NCBI GenBank assembly: GCA_903847315.1 | Contig: CAINDG010000040.1 | Location: forward strand, 1 to 64,000 | DNA from: an uncultured Planctomycetota bacterium | GTDB taxonomy: Bacteria > Planctomycetota > Phycisphaerae > Sedimentisphaerales > UBA12454 | Length of the DNA stretch: 64,000 nt | Direction: 5' to 3' | Part shown: positions 8,848 through 18,869 of the stretch, in pieces | How positions within the stretch are numbered: the first letter of the stretch is position 1 | Layout of the letters: the number at the start of each line of letters is the position of its first letter | The notes under the pieces: generated by a model | What the model saw: the letters and a program-made list of their open reading frames with translations, nothing else | What the model was told of the DNA's origin: nothing | Databases searched by the model: none | Translations under genes and position numbers: made by a program

Positions 8848-11800
8848 GTGACCGCGATGGAAATGAACGCACATAATGTGCAAAATGAAATCATTGTGCC
8901 TGGATGGAACTTCTTTATCGAGAAGTTTGCGAAGACATTCGTGGAAAAAATAGGGTCGTCTATTGGTGGTGGACCAGACATCCGGCCGCACATTAAGGTT
9001 CTTCTGGATAATCATCCCGCATTCGTTCAAAGTATCCGCGAAGGAGTGCTCTCCATCCAAGATGATTGTACAGGGCAAACAGCAGGGGACTATGTTGCAG
9101 ACCATAAGTACCTCAAGGAAATATTCTCTGTAATAGCTCCTGTCATCACCGACCCATGTCCGATCATCTTTAGTCGCGACGAACTGCAGAATCGCTGCAG
9201 GAAAAAAGAGCAACGAGTGCATGATGGAAAAAACAGGGGTACGTGGGAAGAACAAAAGCGATTCTCGGAGCGTGGGAAGGTGGCCTATGCTATTTTTGGA
9301 CATAACATTGGTGCGCCTCTAGGCACCGGTAATCTTGACAAAAACTGGAAAGGTTTTGAATTCTGCTTGTTTGTTCAAATACTGGCATATATGAACGCGA
9401 GTCGTTCCTTGTTTCAGAAAGCCGCCAACAGGAGTTATTTTGAAGGTGGTGAGCGCAATGATCTCGTGGCTCATGCTGAGCAATACGGGTTCTTCAAAGA
9501 CGCGGCTGCGCTCTTACCAGACCTCGGTCTGTTGTTGACGGAAGCGAAGCTGGAACGATCTGTTCTTACGAAGTTCGAAAGCGAAGTAATGCCTGACAAC
9601 AAATTGCTGTTGAAGTGGGAGGACCGGCCACATGGATATAGCGTGATTCTTGATCGACGATTTTCATCCTCAAAGGACAAGTGGAGTGTTCTTGTGGATC
9701 GCAAGAAACGAGACGATTTTGAGGACGATTGCCAGAAGTACAATGGTGAGAAAATGGTGTATCGCGTGAGGACAGTGTATGAGAATACAGTCGAAGAAGA
9801 GGGGCTCTGTCTTGAAGTGTGGGTGCCTGATGAACCTCGAGTCGAAAAAGGCGAGTGGGAGGGGAATCAAATCACCTTGCAGTGGACACGTGGCAAGAAC
9901 TCATGTAAGACAGTCATTCTCCGCGGAGTTGACCGGAGCCCCCAATATGACAGTAAGAAACGACCAGAGGCCAGTATAGACTTTGTACGGAGGACAGAAG
10001 AGACAACGTACGTAGAGAACTCCATACAACCTGGTAGAACCTATTACTACCTTCTTATAGCCGAATATGACGGCGGAATGCGTTCCGCTGGACAAGCTCT
10101 AAAGATAAGAATACCCAAACCGCCCCCGCCCCCGAAGTCGGTTCAGGCACGATATGAGTTTGATGAAAAGACGGGCGGGAACAGAGTATATATCACCGCA
10201 TCTCCTGGTTCCGATACGGAAGGTGTTCTTTACAGGGTTTTGCGATACACTTGCGGACGAGAAGGGGAGGACCACAGTACGAAGAAATGCATCGAACAAA
10301 TATCCGCTGATCTTTCATGGGTGGACCAAACGGCGGAGCCTGGTTGGCGTTATGTGTATCATGTTATACCTCTGCGGAAAAATATTCCCGGACAGCTCGC
10401 AAAATCGAATATGGTAGATATCACGTCAGGAATTTGGGATATAACCTGTGAAGCCTTTACTGGAACTGTTGAGTTTCGATACCAGTCCCATGAGATTGTT
10501 AAAGAAGTGTGGTTTAGTCGTGGTGAGCGGGGACATGAAACCAAAGATGGAATAAAAGTTATTGCGAGCAAGGGCCTGGCAAGAGACAGCGGCTTAGAAA
10601 ATAACAAAAGGTACTATTACCAGATTGCCTGCCGATACGAGTTCGCGGACGGAAGCATGGTATGGTCGAAACTCCAGATCCGCGATGCCAAGCCGCAGGT
10701 CAAACCTGAAGCGGTAGATTTAAACGCGCGACCGGATGGTGAAAGAGTTATCTGTGGGCTTGGCGACCCTCGGATCGGACGGTTGGTTGTTGTGCGGCTA
10801 AGTCAACGTCCTCTTTGTCAAAGAGGTTCTCGAATTCTCATTTCTGAAGTGCCGTCGCAGGATGGACTACAAATTCCGGTTACTGGGCGCATGGCCATAG
10901 ACGAAAAACCAAACCCAAACGAACCCTACTACATTGTGTTTACCATCTGCGATGATGGTGGTTACGCTTTAGTCGGAGATTGCCGGAAGTGTGCCATGGT
11001 TCAAGACGTGAGAGAACTCAGATGGTTCTATGTAGTTGGAGGAGTTAGACTGACATGGAAATGGCCGGAACATTGCAATAAGGTGCTTGTGCTTAAGGCA
11101 AATGGTAAGGAACCCGGCATGCCGACTTGTGAACGAAAAGGTAATGCCATTTTTTGGTCGTGCCCAGATGGAGAAGTAACGACTGTTATCCGAGACAATT
11201 ACGAGGAGGATGGTGATAGCTATTTTCTTGGTATAGCTCTTGAGTCTGGATCTTGGCATGTGAGGGTATTAGCTGTTGTCGGAGACACAACTGCCTCTGG
11301 GGAGCAGCCTGGGTGCCGGTGTATAATCGGAAGTGGTGGGCGGGTTCGACTGGACTACGGCATTCGTATAAGAGGTCATAAGCTAATCTTTAGATGGCGG
11401 GTCAACCCTGATGTGAAGGTGGATTTTGTTCTTGTTGGAAGGGAAGGCGAACCACCGGAAAGGATCAGTACTGGTAGGATTCTCTACGCTTCTTCGAGCG
11501 AGGAGAACTGGCCTCGCCCAACAGCAAAGGGCTTAAGATGCGTGGAAATCCCATGGCCATACAATGGTAATGGTTACTGCAGAGTATTTGCCGATGAGGT
11601 ACATCATCAAGAGTCTCAGGTTGCGATCAGGCATCCAGAAGGGATTCTTTCTGCAGTTGACATACAGGAATCTTCCTTCATAAAACCCAAATCAACGCTC
11701 CCTACACACCCCCGTCAAGTTCTTTGCCCTTACTGTTTTGAGAGGTTCAATTGGTGGCAGTTACTCTTTCACGAGGATGGAAAACCGTGTGAAATGTCTA

Positions 11801-12822
11801 TTGTATGGTGGAAGAAAGTTTTGGCAATAATCCATGCTTATCAAGCCGCACCTGAATCTCTCTTAATTAGTCATTTTGAAATGAAGAAGGTGTGTCCAAA
11901 GTGGTGCAAAACAGAATCGCGGGAGAAAAGCCACCAGCCCGCAGTTGATCTCGATAATGCTTTGTTTCGCCACCCAAGTCTGCACATGGGATTGCTTGGA
12001 ACAATGAAAGCTGGAAAGAGCCATTGGATTTTCGGAGCCATACGTCGACTTGAGGCAGCGGGATTAGGCCCCATAGGGCATACTCAAAAAGAACTGATGA
12101 CAATGCGGGATAGAGTGATAGGCAATAAAACTCCCTTGATAGGTACGCTGCCTCCTCCAAGTGACGCCATTATCCCTCCTCTGCTTTTTCATGCAAAGGG
12201 TACCTATAAAAAGGCGGTCATTGGATTCTGTGATGTAGATGGAGAACGATGGGGGATATTTGGTGAACCCGGAAAGATGAGGTATCTCCGGACATCGCAG
12301 AGCTTCGTCTACATTATTGATCCTCTTCAGATGGATGGTGTCCGTTCTATGCTGGGTTCGGCGATGCCTGAGGATGCTCCAAAAGATAAAGAGTGCATGT
12401 CTCAACTGGGTCCACTTGATAACCTCCTAAATGTCCTCAGAAAGCGACAACCCGGGGAAAAGTATCAAATTCCAATTGCGGTCGTGGTGAGTAAAGGAGA
12501 TGTCATTCGTGATCATGAGCATAGCTTGAGGAAATCGCTCTGGGAACAACCCTTGTATCATCAGCATCATGGTACGTTAAGTTACGATTTGAGCCTGCAC
12601 TGGAACGTTCAGTTTGCAGTGCGGGAGTTCCTGATGAAACACGAACCGGGGCCAGGCATCGTGGCTAATATTGAAAATAACTTCCAGCATTTTGCTTACT
12701 TCTGTGTTGCCCCTACTGGTTGTAGTGCACGAAATAACAGATTTGCCCGTTTTGCCCCATGGCGAGTGGAAGAGCCAGTGCTATGGATCTTTGCAAAACT
12801 GGGATTAATTCCGGTAGTTTAA
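8848..12822 (+). CDS. Large Fn3-like / zinc-knuckle / TRAFAC-type GTPase protein
   Basis: 1324 residues from GTG 8848; ATGs at 8857 and 8863 are alternative starts. The first about 230 residues are helical and unrecognised. Residues about 245-940 are a chain of beta domains that read like fibronectin type III units (WEDRPHGYSVILDR, then repeated YYYLLIAEY-, YYYQIACRY- and YYIVFTI-type strands). A CPYC...C zinc-binding segment sits at about 959-980. The C-terminal GTPase has a P-loop GTMKAGKSHW (about 1050), a CDVDGERWG strand in the Walker B/G3 position (about 1129) and VVSKGD in the G4 position (about 1215, Ser replacing Asn). This fits the GTPase families associated with GAP1 proteins (Pfam Double-GTPase type, from memory), and the next gene is GAP1-like. 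It has no signal peptide or membrane segment and is presumably cytosolic. Confidence 0.7.
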   Translation: MTAMEMNAHNVQNEIIVPGWNFFIEKFAKTFVEKIGSSIGGGPDIRPHIKVLLDNHPAFVQSIREGVLSIQDDCTGQTAGDYVADHKYLKEIFSVIAPVITDPCPIIFSRDELQNRCRKKEQRVHDGKNRGTWEEQKRFSERGKVAYAIFGHNIGAPLGTGNLDKNWKGFEFCLFVQILAYMNASRSLFQKAANRSYFEGGERNDLVAHAEQYGFFKDAAALLPDLGLLLTEAKLERSVLTKFESEVMPDNKLLLKWEDRPHGYSVILDRRFSSSKDKWSVLVDRKKRDDFEDDCQKYNGEKMVYRVRTVYENTVEEEGLCLEVWVPDEPRVEKGEWEGNQITLQWTRGKNSCKTVILRGVDRSPQYDSKKRPEASIDFVRRTEETTYVENSIQPGRTYYYLLIAEYDGGMRSAGQALKIRIPKPPPPPKSVQARYEFDEKTGGNRVYITASPGSDTEGVLYRVLRYTCGREGEDHSTKKCIEQISADLSWVDQTAEPGWRYVYHVIPLRKNIPGQLAKSNMVDITSGIWDITCEAFTGTVEFRYQSHEIVKEVWFSRGERGHETKDGIKVIASKGLARDSGLENNKRYYYQIACRYEFADGSMVWSKLQIRDAKPQVKPEAVDLNARPDGERVICGLGDPRIGRLVVVRLSQRPLCQRGSRILISEVPSQDGLQIPVTGRMAIDEKPNPNEPYYIVFTICDDGGYALVGDCRKCAMVQDVRELRWFYVVGGVRLTWKWPEHCNKVLVLKANGKEPGMPTCERKGNAIFWSCPDGEVTTVIRDNYEEDGDSYFLGIALESGSWHVRVLAVVGDTTASGEQPGCRCIIGSGGRVRLDYGIRIRGHKLIFRWRVNPDVKVDFVLVGREGEPPERISTGRILYASSSEENWPRPTAKGLRCVEIPWPYNGNGYCRVFADEVHHQESQVAIRHPEGILSAVDIQESSFIKPKSTLPTHPRQVLCPYCFERFNWWQLLFHEDGKPCEMSIVWWKKVLAIIHAYQAAPESLLISHFEMKKVCPKWCKTESREKSHQPAVDLDNALFRHPSLHMGLLGTMKAGKSHWIFGAIRRLEAAGLGPIGHTQKELMTMRDRVIGNKTPLIGTLPPPSDAIIPPLLFHAKGTYKKAVIGFCDVDGERWGIFGEPGKMRYLRTSQSFVYIIDPLQMDGVRSMLGSAMPEDAPKDKECMSQLGPLDNLLNVLRKRQPGEKYQIPIAVVVSKGDVIRDHEHSLRKSLWEQPLYHQHHGTLSYDLSLHWNVQFAVREFLMKHEPGPGIVANIENNFQHFAYFCVAPTGCSARNNRFARFAPWRVEEPVLWIFAKLGLIPVV

Positions 12823-12831
12823 GGAGGACTT

Positions 12832-15800
12832 ATGGGTATAGGACAGCACTATTATACTTGGTGTCATCGAGATGTTGGTTGCGAAGGCATCGCAGGTTTT
12901 CAGACTAGAGCCAGGTCGGGATCTATAACTCCGGAAGTTGAGCACATAATAAAGCAGTATTGCTCTCTTTATGTTCTACCCCGTTCGCTGGAAAATTTGA
13001 CAACGAAAGCAGATGATTTAACTGCTGCTGAGCTTCGGCAGTGTCCGCAAATACTTCACTACTACCCAATTTCGAGCGAGCTTTGGGGACTGACCCGCAG
13101 CCGGCTTTCCGCCAACCAAAGAGGGCGGGGCGGAAATTTCTTTGCACACACCTTGGTTTTCCCTGCAAAGACTATGAGGTCTGTAGATTCCAATCCTTTC
13201 GAATTGACCCGCTCGGATGTCATGAAGTTCATCGCAGATGATAGCTGTGGAAAACAGTTGGACGAAATTTTGGAACCGCCGGGTCTTTCATCTGTGGTAG
13301 AGTACCGGCAGAGAATGATCACAAAATGCTGCGGAGTAGGCACAGATCGATTGCGAAACATGCTATCGGCGATTTTATCCTCAGGGCAAGGACTGAAAAA
13401 ACGCCCCATCATCTTGTGTGCATCGAAATTTCAAGGAATAGCTGATATTATCGAGGCGATCCTGGTTTTGTTGCCGCCAGCCTATCGTCGCACGATAGCA
13501 TTCAGCACGTATGAACCTGATCCGTACCGTTTGTTTAGAGGAGACGAGTCGGCAGATTTGATAACGAACTGGATTATCGGCACAATTCCTCAGGCTGAAG
13601 GGGGTAAGTTCCAGTTTAGAGAAGATGAGTTCCAGACCGGCTTCTATGTGTTTGATCTTGATGGTGGACGGCAGAGCACGACTCCTCCACCGTCAGAATA
13701 TGTTCGTCAAATATGTGATGGCTTGGGTCAGTCGAATGGAAAGGTTGTTGAACGGATCCAGCAGATAATCACAGCGGTTGGCGTGGGCAAAAATCCAGAG
13801 CTTTGGGACATGATATTACCAGCGGAGTTCTTGTTGTCAGACAGTAATGGTCTGAGAGATTTGGAGAAATGGAAGTTTGCCATTGAAGCTTTGATAAAAT
13901 GTAGCCGGACCCCTGAAGGGGCGAGTCAGGCAATTGAGATTCTCTGGAACAAAAGTCACAAGATGTTGTCGCAATTGGAGCCTGAAATATCGGCAAAGGT
14001 TATCTCAGGGTGCAAGGACTTACTCAAGAAGGCCGAAGGAGCGGCTGCTCGGTTCATCCAGAAGGAAAAGGGCAACTTGATTTCAGCCTTTAATGACCTT
14101 CTGCAGGCTCGCCGCTATGAGCTTGCGGTGGAGTTGCTTAGTTTGGTGGGAGACAAAGGAGATGAAATCCGCAGGACGATAATAATAGAAGGTCTGATTA
14201 TTGCACAATCAAAAGGATGGCCGACCCCATCGCTTCCAGATAAGGATGATGATAAAGAAGTAAAAGCATTTGTTACGATTCTTGATGAAGGGCTACGGAG
14301 CTTGGTATCAGACAAAACAAGAGCTTCGGTGTTCGGAGATTTGATAGAGAAGTGTTTTTCGGGTGCTCAATCATGTGGATGTTTCAAAGCTGTTTGGTCG
14401 GATTTGTCAGCGTGGTTGTTTGCTGAGGGATTGCGGGAGGCGCTTCCGGAGCATGTGTCGAGAGTACTCAAGACTTTGGGTGCAGTTTTGGTTAAAGAGG
14501 GTGAGTATGAGGGTCGGATGAAACTTGGGTTTTGGGAGTTGAAGAATATGGCTCCCAGCGATAAAAACCGAAGAACAGAAATCTTTAAGGAAATTACTAC
14601 GGCATGTGGACAATCTGCAGATACTCCGCAAGCAGTTAGGGACACGTTGTCCGAGGTGACAGTGATTTTCCGCAAGTGCGAGGAGGACCTGATAGCATTA
14701 TTTGTGATTCTTTTTGCACAGGTCGAGGATCAGGCTGGAGATGAAGTTCTCAAGCAATATCGAGCATACATAAATAGCAAACACGAGGAGTCTGCCAGAT
14801 GGAATATTCGTCACCGAATATCTTCGCTGCCAAGCGGTCAGAATTTATTAGCCGCCGAATGCGCCTTAATGCTGTTTCCTTGGAAACCGGACTCGGCAAG
14901 GTTGTGCATCCGAGCGTGGATTAGTGAAGCCATACGCTCCGATGACGAGTTTGCTTGTCTTGTCTCACGGAAAATATCCGAGGCGATCAAAAGGCAAGAG
15001 GAGTCATCTGTTGCGTCCGAGATTCTGACAACATGTCTTAGCGAATTCAGCAAGGGGGGACTTTACAAGAAGGCCTCAGGTATATTAGCTGAGATTCTCG
15101 TCACATCTATACCCTTAGAGCAGTTTAAACATCTATCTTTGGCTGATCTAATTGGTAAGGTGGACACAAGCGAGTGGGGGCGAGAGACAATGGCTTTTTT
15201 GCAGATAGTTGAGTGTTATGCTCAAGCAAAACGACAGCAAAATTCTGACTATCCGGATATATCGTCTTTGATGAAAGATTATCATGAGTTACCTCGCACA
15301 ATCTCGTGTCTGAGTGATGAACACTGGCAGCAGTCCGCGAAGTGGATCGTATCCGGTTTTCGTGGTTTGGAAATCGAGAATCGAACGTCGGTGGCGTTTC
15401 TTATGATGTTGGTTATATCACCAATTGTACAAGATGGAGCCTCTTCTCAATCGTTTTCGGGACAACATAGCGAGACATTAGATCGGAGCTTGATTGCAGC
15501 GAATATGATCGTGGACCAACTGCGTTCTGAACTTCTCCAAGGTCATTTCAGACGAGATCCTTCAACACGTGTTTGTGTACTTTCCTTGTTCGTCATGCTT
15601 GCCCCGGCAGTTCTGCAACAGACGAGTGCGCCACAGGATGATCCACGTTTAGGCAGTATCGCACGAATTGTCGGTTGCATTCTCGCAGAAGATCGTGCAC
15701 TGACAAAGCGCCTATTGTGGCAGCGTTTGCAGACCCACAGGGGCCTGGACAGCAAGCGATGGCAGCCATGGCTCCATACTTTTTGGAAACAGGTTCGTCT

Positions 15801-16023
15801 TGAGATGCGTGCACAGCGGCGTCAGAAAAGCTTCATTCGTAGGCTGGGCCGATTAGTGAAAGGGATGTTCTCTCGGGACAATCGTTCAATTGAGCAACAG
15901 GAAAGCAGAAGCACTGCGAAGGCTGATAAAAGGATTGTGGCGCCAAAGGGCAAGGGTTTGGATGCCGACATTTCCATGCACGGTGGACGACAAGGAAAAA
16001 AAGGTCGAGGCAAAGGACGCTAA
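12832..16023 (+). CDS. GAP1-like GTPase-associated protein
   Basis: 1063 residues with a strong AAGGAGG ribosome-binding site, 9 bp after the GTPase gene. The N-terminus (GQHYYTWCHRDVGCEGIAGF and QTRARSGSITPEVE) matches my memory of the GTPase-associated protein 1 N-terminal domain type 2 (GAP1-N2). The middle and C-terminus are long alpha-helical stretches without enzyme motifs. The last about 50 residues are very basic (KKGRGKGR), suggesting binding to nucleic acid or acidic membrane. In known neighbourhoods GAP1 proteins pair with TRAFAC GTPases, as here. The name means associated protein; GTPase-activating function has not been shown as far as I know. Confidence 0.7.
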   Translation: MGIGQHYYTWCHRDVGCEGIAGFQTRARSGSITPEVEHIIKQYCSLYVLPRSLENLTTKADDLTAAELRQCPQILHYYPISSELWGLTRSRLSANQRGRGGNFFAHTLVFPAKTMRSVDSNPFELTRSDVMKFIADDSCGKQLDEILEPPGLSSVVEYRQRMITKCCGVGTDRLRNMLSAILSSGQGLKKRPIILCASKFQGIADIIEAILVLLPPAYRRTIAFSTYEPDPYRLFRGDESADLITNWIIGTIPQAEGGKFQFREDEFQTGFYVFDLDGGRQSTTPPPSEYVRQICDGLGQSNGKVVERIQQIITAVGVGKNPELWDMILPAEFLLSDSNGLRDLEKWKFAIEALIKCSRTPEGASQAIEILWNKSHKMLSQLEPEISAKVISGCKDLLKKAEGAAARFIQKEKGNLISAFNDLLQARRYELAVELLSLVGDKGDEIRRTIIIEGLIIAQSKGWPTPSLPDKDDDKEVKAFVTILDEGLRSLVSDKTRASVFGDLIEKCFSGAQSCGCFKAVWSDLSAWLFAEGLREALPEHVSRVLKTLGAVLVKEGEYEGRMKLGFWELKNMAPSDKNRRTEIFKEITTACGQSADTPQAVRDTLSEVTVIFRKCEEDLIALFVILFAQVEDQAGDEVLKQYRAYINSKHEESARWNIRHRISSLPSGQNLLAAECALMLFPWKPDSARLCIRAWISEAIRSDDEFACLVSRKISEAIKRQEESSVASEILTTCLSEFSKGGLYKKASGILAEILVTSIPLEQFKHLSLADLIGKVDTSEWGRETMAFLQIVECYAQAKRQQNSDYPDISSLMKDYHELPRTISCLSDEHWQQSAKWIVSGFRGLEIENRTSVAFLMMLVISPIVQDGASSQSFSGQHSETLDRSLIAANMIVDQLRSELLQGHFRRDPSTRVCVLSLFVMLAPAVLQQTSAPQDDPRLGSIARIVGCILAEDRALTKRLLWQRLQTHRGLDSKRWQPWLHTFWKQVRLEMRAQRRQKSFIRRLGRLVKGMFSRDNRSIEQQESRSTAKADKRIVAPKGKGLDADISMHGGRQGKKGRGKGR

Positions 16024-16110
16024 CTGATAAGGCAGAAAGTATCTCACAAGTTTTATGATCTGCTTTGCTGGCGGCGATAACCGGAGATTGAAGATAGGTG
16101 AGAACGTAGT

Positions 16111-16212
16111 GTGAATACGAATATTCTTTATAATGTATGCCCCTGCTGTTTGTATGATAGACGGTACGAGGACAAGAAATGCAGTCACTGTGGCTTCTTA
16201 AGATGCTTGTAG
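16111..16212 (+). CDS. 33-residue zinc-ribbon miniprotein
   Basis: A GTG-initiated frame of 33 codons with AGGTGAG upstream (about 16097-16103), running to TAG at 16210-16212. It contains CPCC and, 10 residues later, CSHCGF, a CxxC...CxxC pair that would hold one zinc ion, and a further Cys near the end. It lies 18 bp before the zinc-ribbon GTPase gene on the same strand, which supports it being real. It resembles the stand-alone metal ribbons that form subunits or regulators of larger complexes. No longer frame explains these cysteines. Confidence 0.5.
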   Translation: MNTNILYNVCPCCLYDRRYEDKKCSHCGFLRCL

Positions 16213-16230
16213 GTGTCGAGGTAGACGAAC

Positions 16231-17805
16231 ATGGCAAGAGCTAATAGACGGTTGTGGGCGGTTGAAAAACCGTTATGGTTTTTCGTAAAGCATGTTTCCG
16301 GACTGTGGAAGCTCACCAATAGGGTTTGGGTTGGTTTGATGAAGTTCTGGAATCAAGACTCGACGAGTCTTGTAGTTCTCTGTTCGTATGCCGTCGGCGG
16401 TACTCTTCTTGTGAGTCTCTGGCCTCCAACGAGCGATTGGCTTGGTATACACAGAACAGTAGATATCATCCTTATGATGGTTTTTATGTTGTGGGGATTG
16501 ATGTTTTTGGTATGGATGCATGAGAGATTTCAAGAACACGCATTGCGGGTTCTTCCCACCGTTCTCTCATCACCTCTTTGGACCCTGCCGCTGTTTCTGC
16601 TCTTTCTTTTTGCTTCGATGACAACCATTATATTATTAGTGGTTTCTCTTGTTGCAATGCCAATAGGTATTGCTGTTATGATAATTGGTTTACTATACTC
16701 AACGTGGCGCACACGCCACGGAATTACAGTTCGTTGCACCAAGGGAGAGTGTCTGAGCGGTCAACTACGGTTTCGGGATCTTGAGGTTCAATACGTGTGC
16801 CCTAATGGTTGCGGGGCAAGGTATGGGTATTTGATGCCGAGCCATCTTGGCCTTTTCTATCATAATTGTACATGTGGCGCAAGACTACCTGCGGCGAGAT
16901 TTCTTCGAGACAAAGTTAAGAAGGATGGTAATCGAGTTGAAACAACTTTGAAAAAGATATGTCCAAAAGGTCATCCATGGGGCATTGGCAGCGATGCTTT
17001 ACTTAGTCACTTTATTTGTGTTGTGGGTGGAATATCGGCGGGAAAAACTTGCTTCATGACAATGGCGGTACAGGGTCTCATAGATAACGGTTCACGATGC
17101 GAGATAGTAGCCCAGGGCACAAAACATAGTGATAGATATAAGATTCTTAAACAGGGTCTTTTATTGCCAGCAACTCAGCGAGGAACAGTACCTGAGGCTA
17201 TCGTGTTGCGTTTGTCCGGAAACAAGAAGAAGGAGTTGCGACTGTATTTCTACGATCCTGCCGGAGAGGATGTCAGTCGTGTAGAGCGGGGTACAAAAGA
17301 AGATTTCGTTTTTTTTCAGGATTTAACAGGGGTGATATTACTTGTCGATCCACTTGGATTACCGAAGCTGCGTCAAGATATCAGTGGCAAGTACAACTCA
17401 TCGTTAGAAGCAGCCAAGATGTCAGAGACGCCTTTGGAAGATGTTGTTGCGAGCCTTAGCAGAAACGTTAGGAAATTTCTCAAGTGTGGACGAAGCGGTA
17501 GAGTAACTATACCACTGGCAGTAGTTATAAATAAGACGGATGTTTCTGAAATCAGCGAGAGAGTTGGAACGGATATTGTTCAAAAAACTAGGGGCGAAAC
17601 AGCAGAACATGTCCTTTGTCGAAAGGCACTGCTGGATTGGGGAGCGAGAAGCGAAATTAGTGCTCTTGAACAAGAGTTCACGTTCATTCGTTACTTCTCA
17701 TGCTCGACACTAGGGCGTATTCCTGATGATAGTAAGAATCCTTTCATAGCCGATCGTGTTCTTCAGCCCTTAGAATGGTTGATAAACTTGGATAGAGAAA
17801 GATGA
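16231..17805 (+). CDS. Membrane-anchored zinc-ribbon TRAFAC-type GTPase
   Basis: 524 residues. Hydrophobic segments at about 47-63, 73-95 and 115-160 anchor it in the inner membrane. Next comes a Cys-rich stretch with CPNGCG, CTCG and CPKGH (about 170-250), a likely treble-clef or zinc-ribbon pair. The GTPase domain has P-loop VGGISAGKT (about 266-274), G3-like YDPAGEDV (about 340-347) and canonical G4 VINKTDV (about 432-438). This is consistent with the Double-GTPase-2 type family (from memory). It may relay the state of the cytosolic GTPase/GAP1 pair to the membrane, an inference from gene order. The G4 motif here is intact, unlike in the 1324-residue protein. Confidence 0.75.
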   Translation: MARANRRLWAVEKPLWFFVKHVSGLWKLTNRVWVGLMKFWNQDSTSLVVLCSYAVGGTLLVSLWPPTSDWLGIHRTVDIILMMVFMLWGLMFLVWMHERFQEHALRVLPTVLSSPLWTLPLFLLFLFASMTTIILLVVSLVAMPIGIAVMIIGLLYSTWRTRHGITVRCTKGECLSGQLRFRDLEVQYVCPNGCGARYGYLMPSHLGLFYHNCTCGARLPAARFLRDKVKKDGNRVETTLKKICPKGHPWGIGSDALLSHFICVVGGISAGKTCFMTMAVQGLIDNGSRCEIVAQGTKHSDRYKILKQGLLLPATQRGTVPEAIVLRLSGNKKKELRLYFYDPAGEDVSRVERGTKEDFVFFQDLTGVILLVDPLGLPKLRQDISGKYNSSLEAAKMSETPLEDVVASLSRNVRKFLKCGRSGRVTIPLAVVINKTDVSEISERVGTDIVQKTRGETAEHVLCRKALLDWGARSEISALEQEFTFIRYFSCSTLGRIPDDSKNPFIADRVLQPLEWLINLDRER

Positions 17806-17923
17806 TGAAGTAATACTCTTCGCTGTCATTAGACCATAATATTACTCGAATGGAAAAGACATACTGTAAAAAATAGCATATTGGTAACATGAGGTATGAA
17901 AAAATAGAGAAAGATTAAAGTAT

Positions 17924-18817
17924 ATGGCAAAAGGGAAGAAGAATCAAAAAGTTGACAGGGCTTATGTGCCCACTAATCCTCCTATTTTAGGGAGTGGTGG
18001 TTTCACAACAGCCCCTCTATCTGCAATTTTGAACGGTTTTCGCGATACGATAGATAGGCTCAAGTCGGAGCCAAAGGATGAAACTTTCAGTGGGGCAGGA
18101 TTGCGTGGAATTTTAGCGGCCGTAGAGGCGGTAAAGAATGGTGACATTGATGGTGCGATAGATGTTCTCCGAGAAAGTAAGAGAAAAATAGAGTCAGCAA
18201 GAAAGAAATCTCTGATATTCTTGGTCAAGAATTTCCTTCACCGCCGTAGAAGCACTATTTTTCTTGAATCCATACTCTCGAGTTTGTTGGACGTCCGTGC
18301 AGTTCGGACGGCTAATCAAGCGTTAGAATCTTTCGAGAAGAGCAAGCCATCAGAGGATACAATAGGCCGTCTACGGAAAATGGCAGAGAAAGACGTTTAT
18401 AAGAGTCACAAATACTCTGATGATGACATTATTCCTTATGCAATATCAGATCCAAACTTGCGGCGCATCTTGTCGTCAAATCCAGATCTTCGGTATACGT
18501 TGCGAGGTCGGCTTTCCGATATGGGAATAGATATGCCCAATCTTGGCCCTTGCGCCGTTTGCAAAAAGCTCTCAGTGGGCGAGATGAGAAACAGCGATGG
18601 TAAATCATGGAAACTCTGTCCTTGGTGCGCCCAAAATGCCAAAGAATTGATTGGCGAACAGAGGGAGAGGGTTAATAGTCTTTTAAATTCACTCAGAGAA
18701 AGCAGGCAGGATCTGGTGGAGGCGGTGGCACTTGACGGGAAGAATAATAAACCTGCTCAGAAAAATTTAGACGAGTGTAACAAGATACTAAGCCAACTGG
18801 AACCACATACGACTTGA
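17924..18817 (+). CDS. Hypothetical zinc-knuckle protein
   Basis: 297 residues. The first 190 are charged and helical with a central KSLIFLVKNFLHRRRS patch. Residues about 208-235 carry CAVC...CPWC, a four-cysteine metal site, and the C-terminus is a coiled-coil-like helix. It has no membrane segment and no enzyme motif. It lies between the membrane GTPase and a polytopic membrane protein on the same strand. It is probably an adaptor; the family is not recognised. Confidence 0.65.
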   Translation: MAKGKKNQKVDRAYVPTNPPILGSGGFTTAPLSAILNGFRDTIDRLKSEPKDETFSGAGLRGILAAVEAVKNGDIDGAIDVLRESKRKIESARKKSLIFLVKNFLHRRRSTIFLESILSSLLDVRAVRTANQALESFEKSKPSEDTIGRLRKMAEKDVYKSHKYSDDDIIPYAISDPNLRRILSSNPDLRYTLRGRLSDMGIDMPNLGPCAVCKKLSVGEMRNSDGKSWKLCPWCAQNAKELIGEQRERVNSLLNSLRESRQDLVEAVALDGKNNKPAQKNLDECNKILSQLEPHTT

Positions 18818-18869
18818 CAAAAGAGGCGCATTTTGAATCGCTGGGTAAGCACAAATAGGAGTTAGCGAT

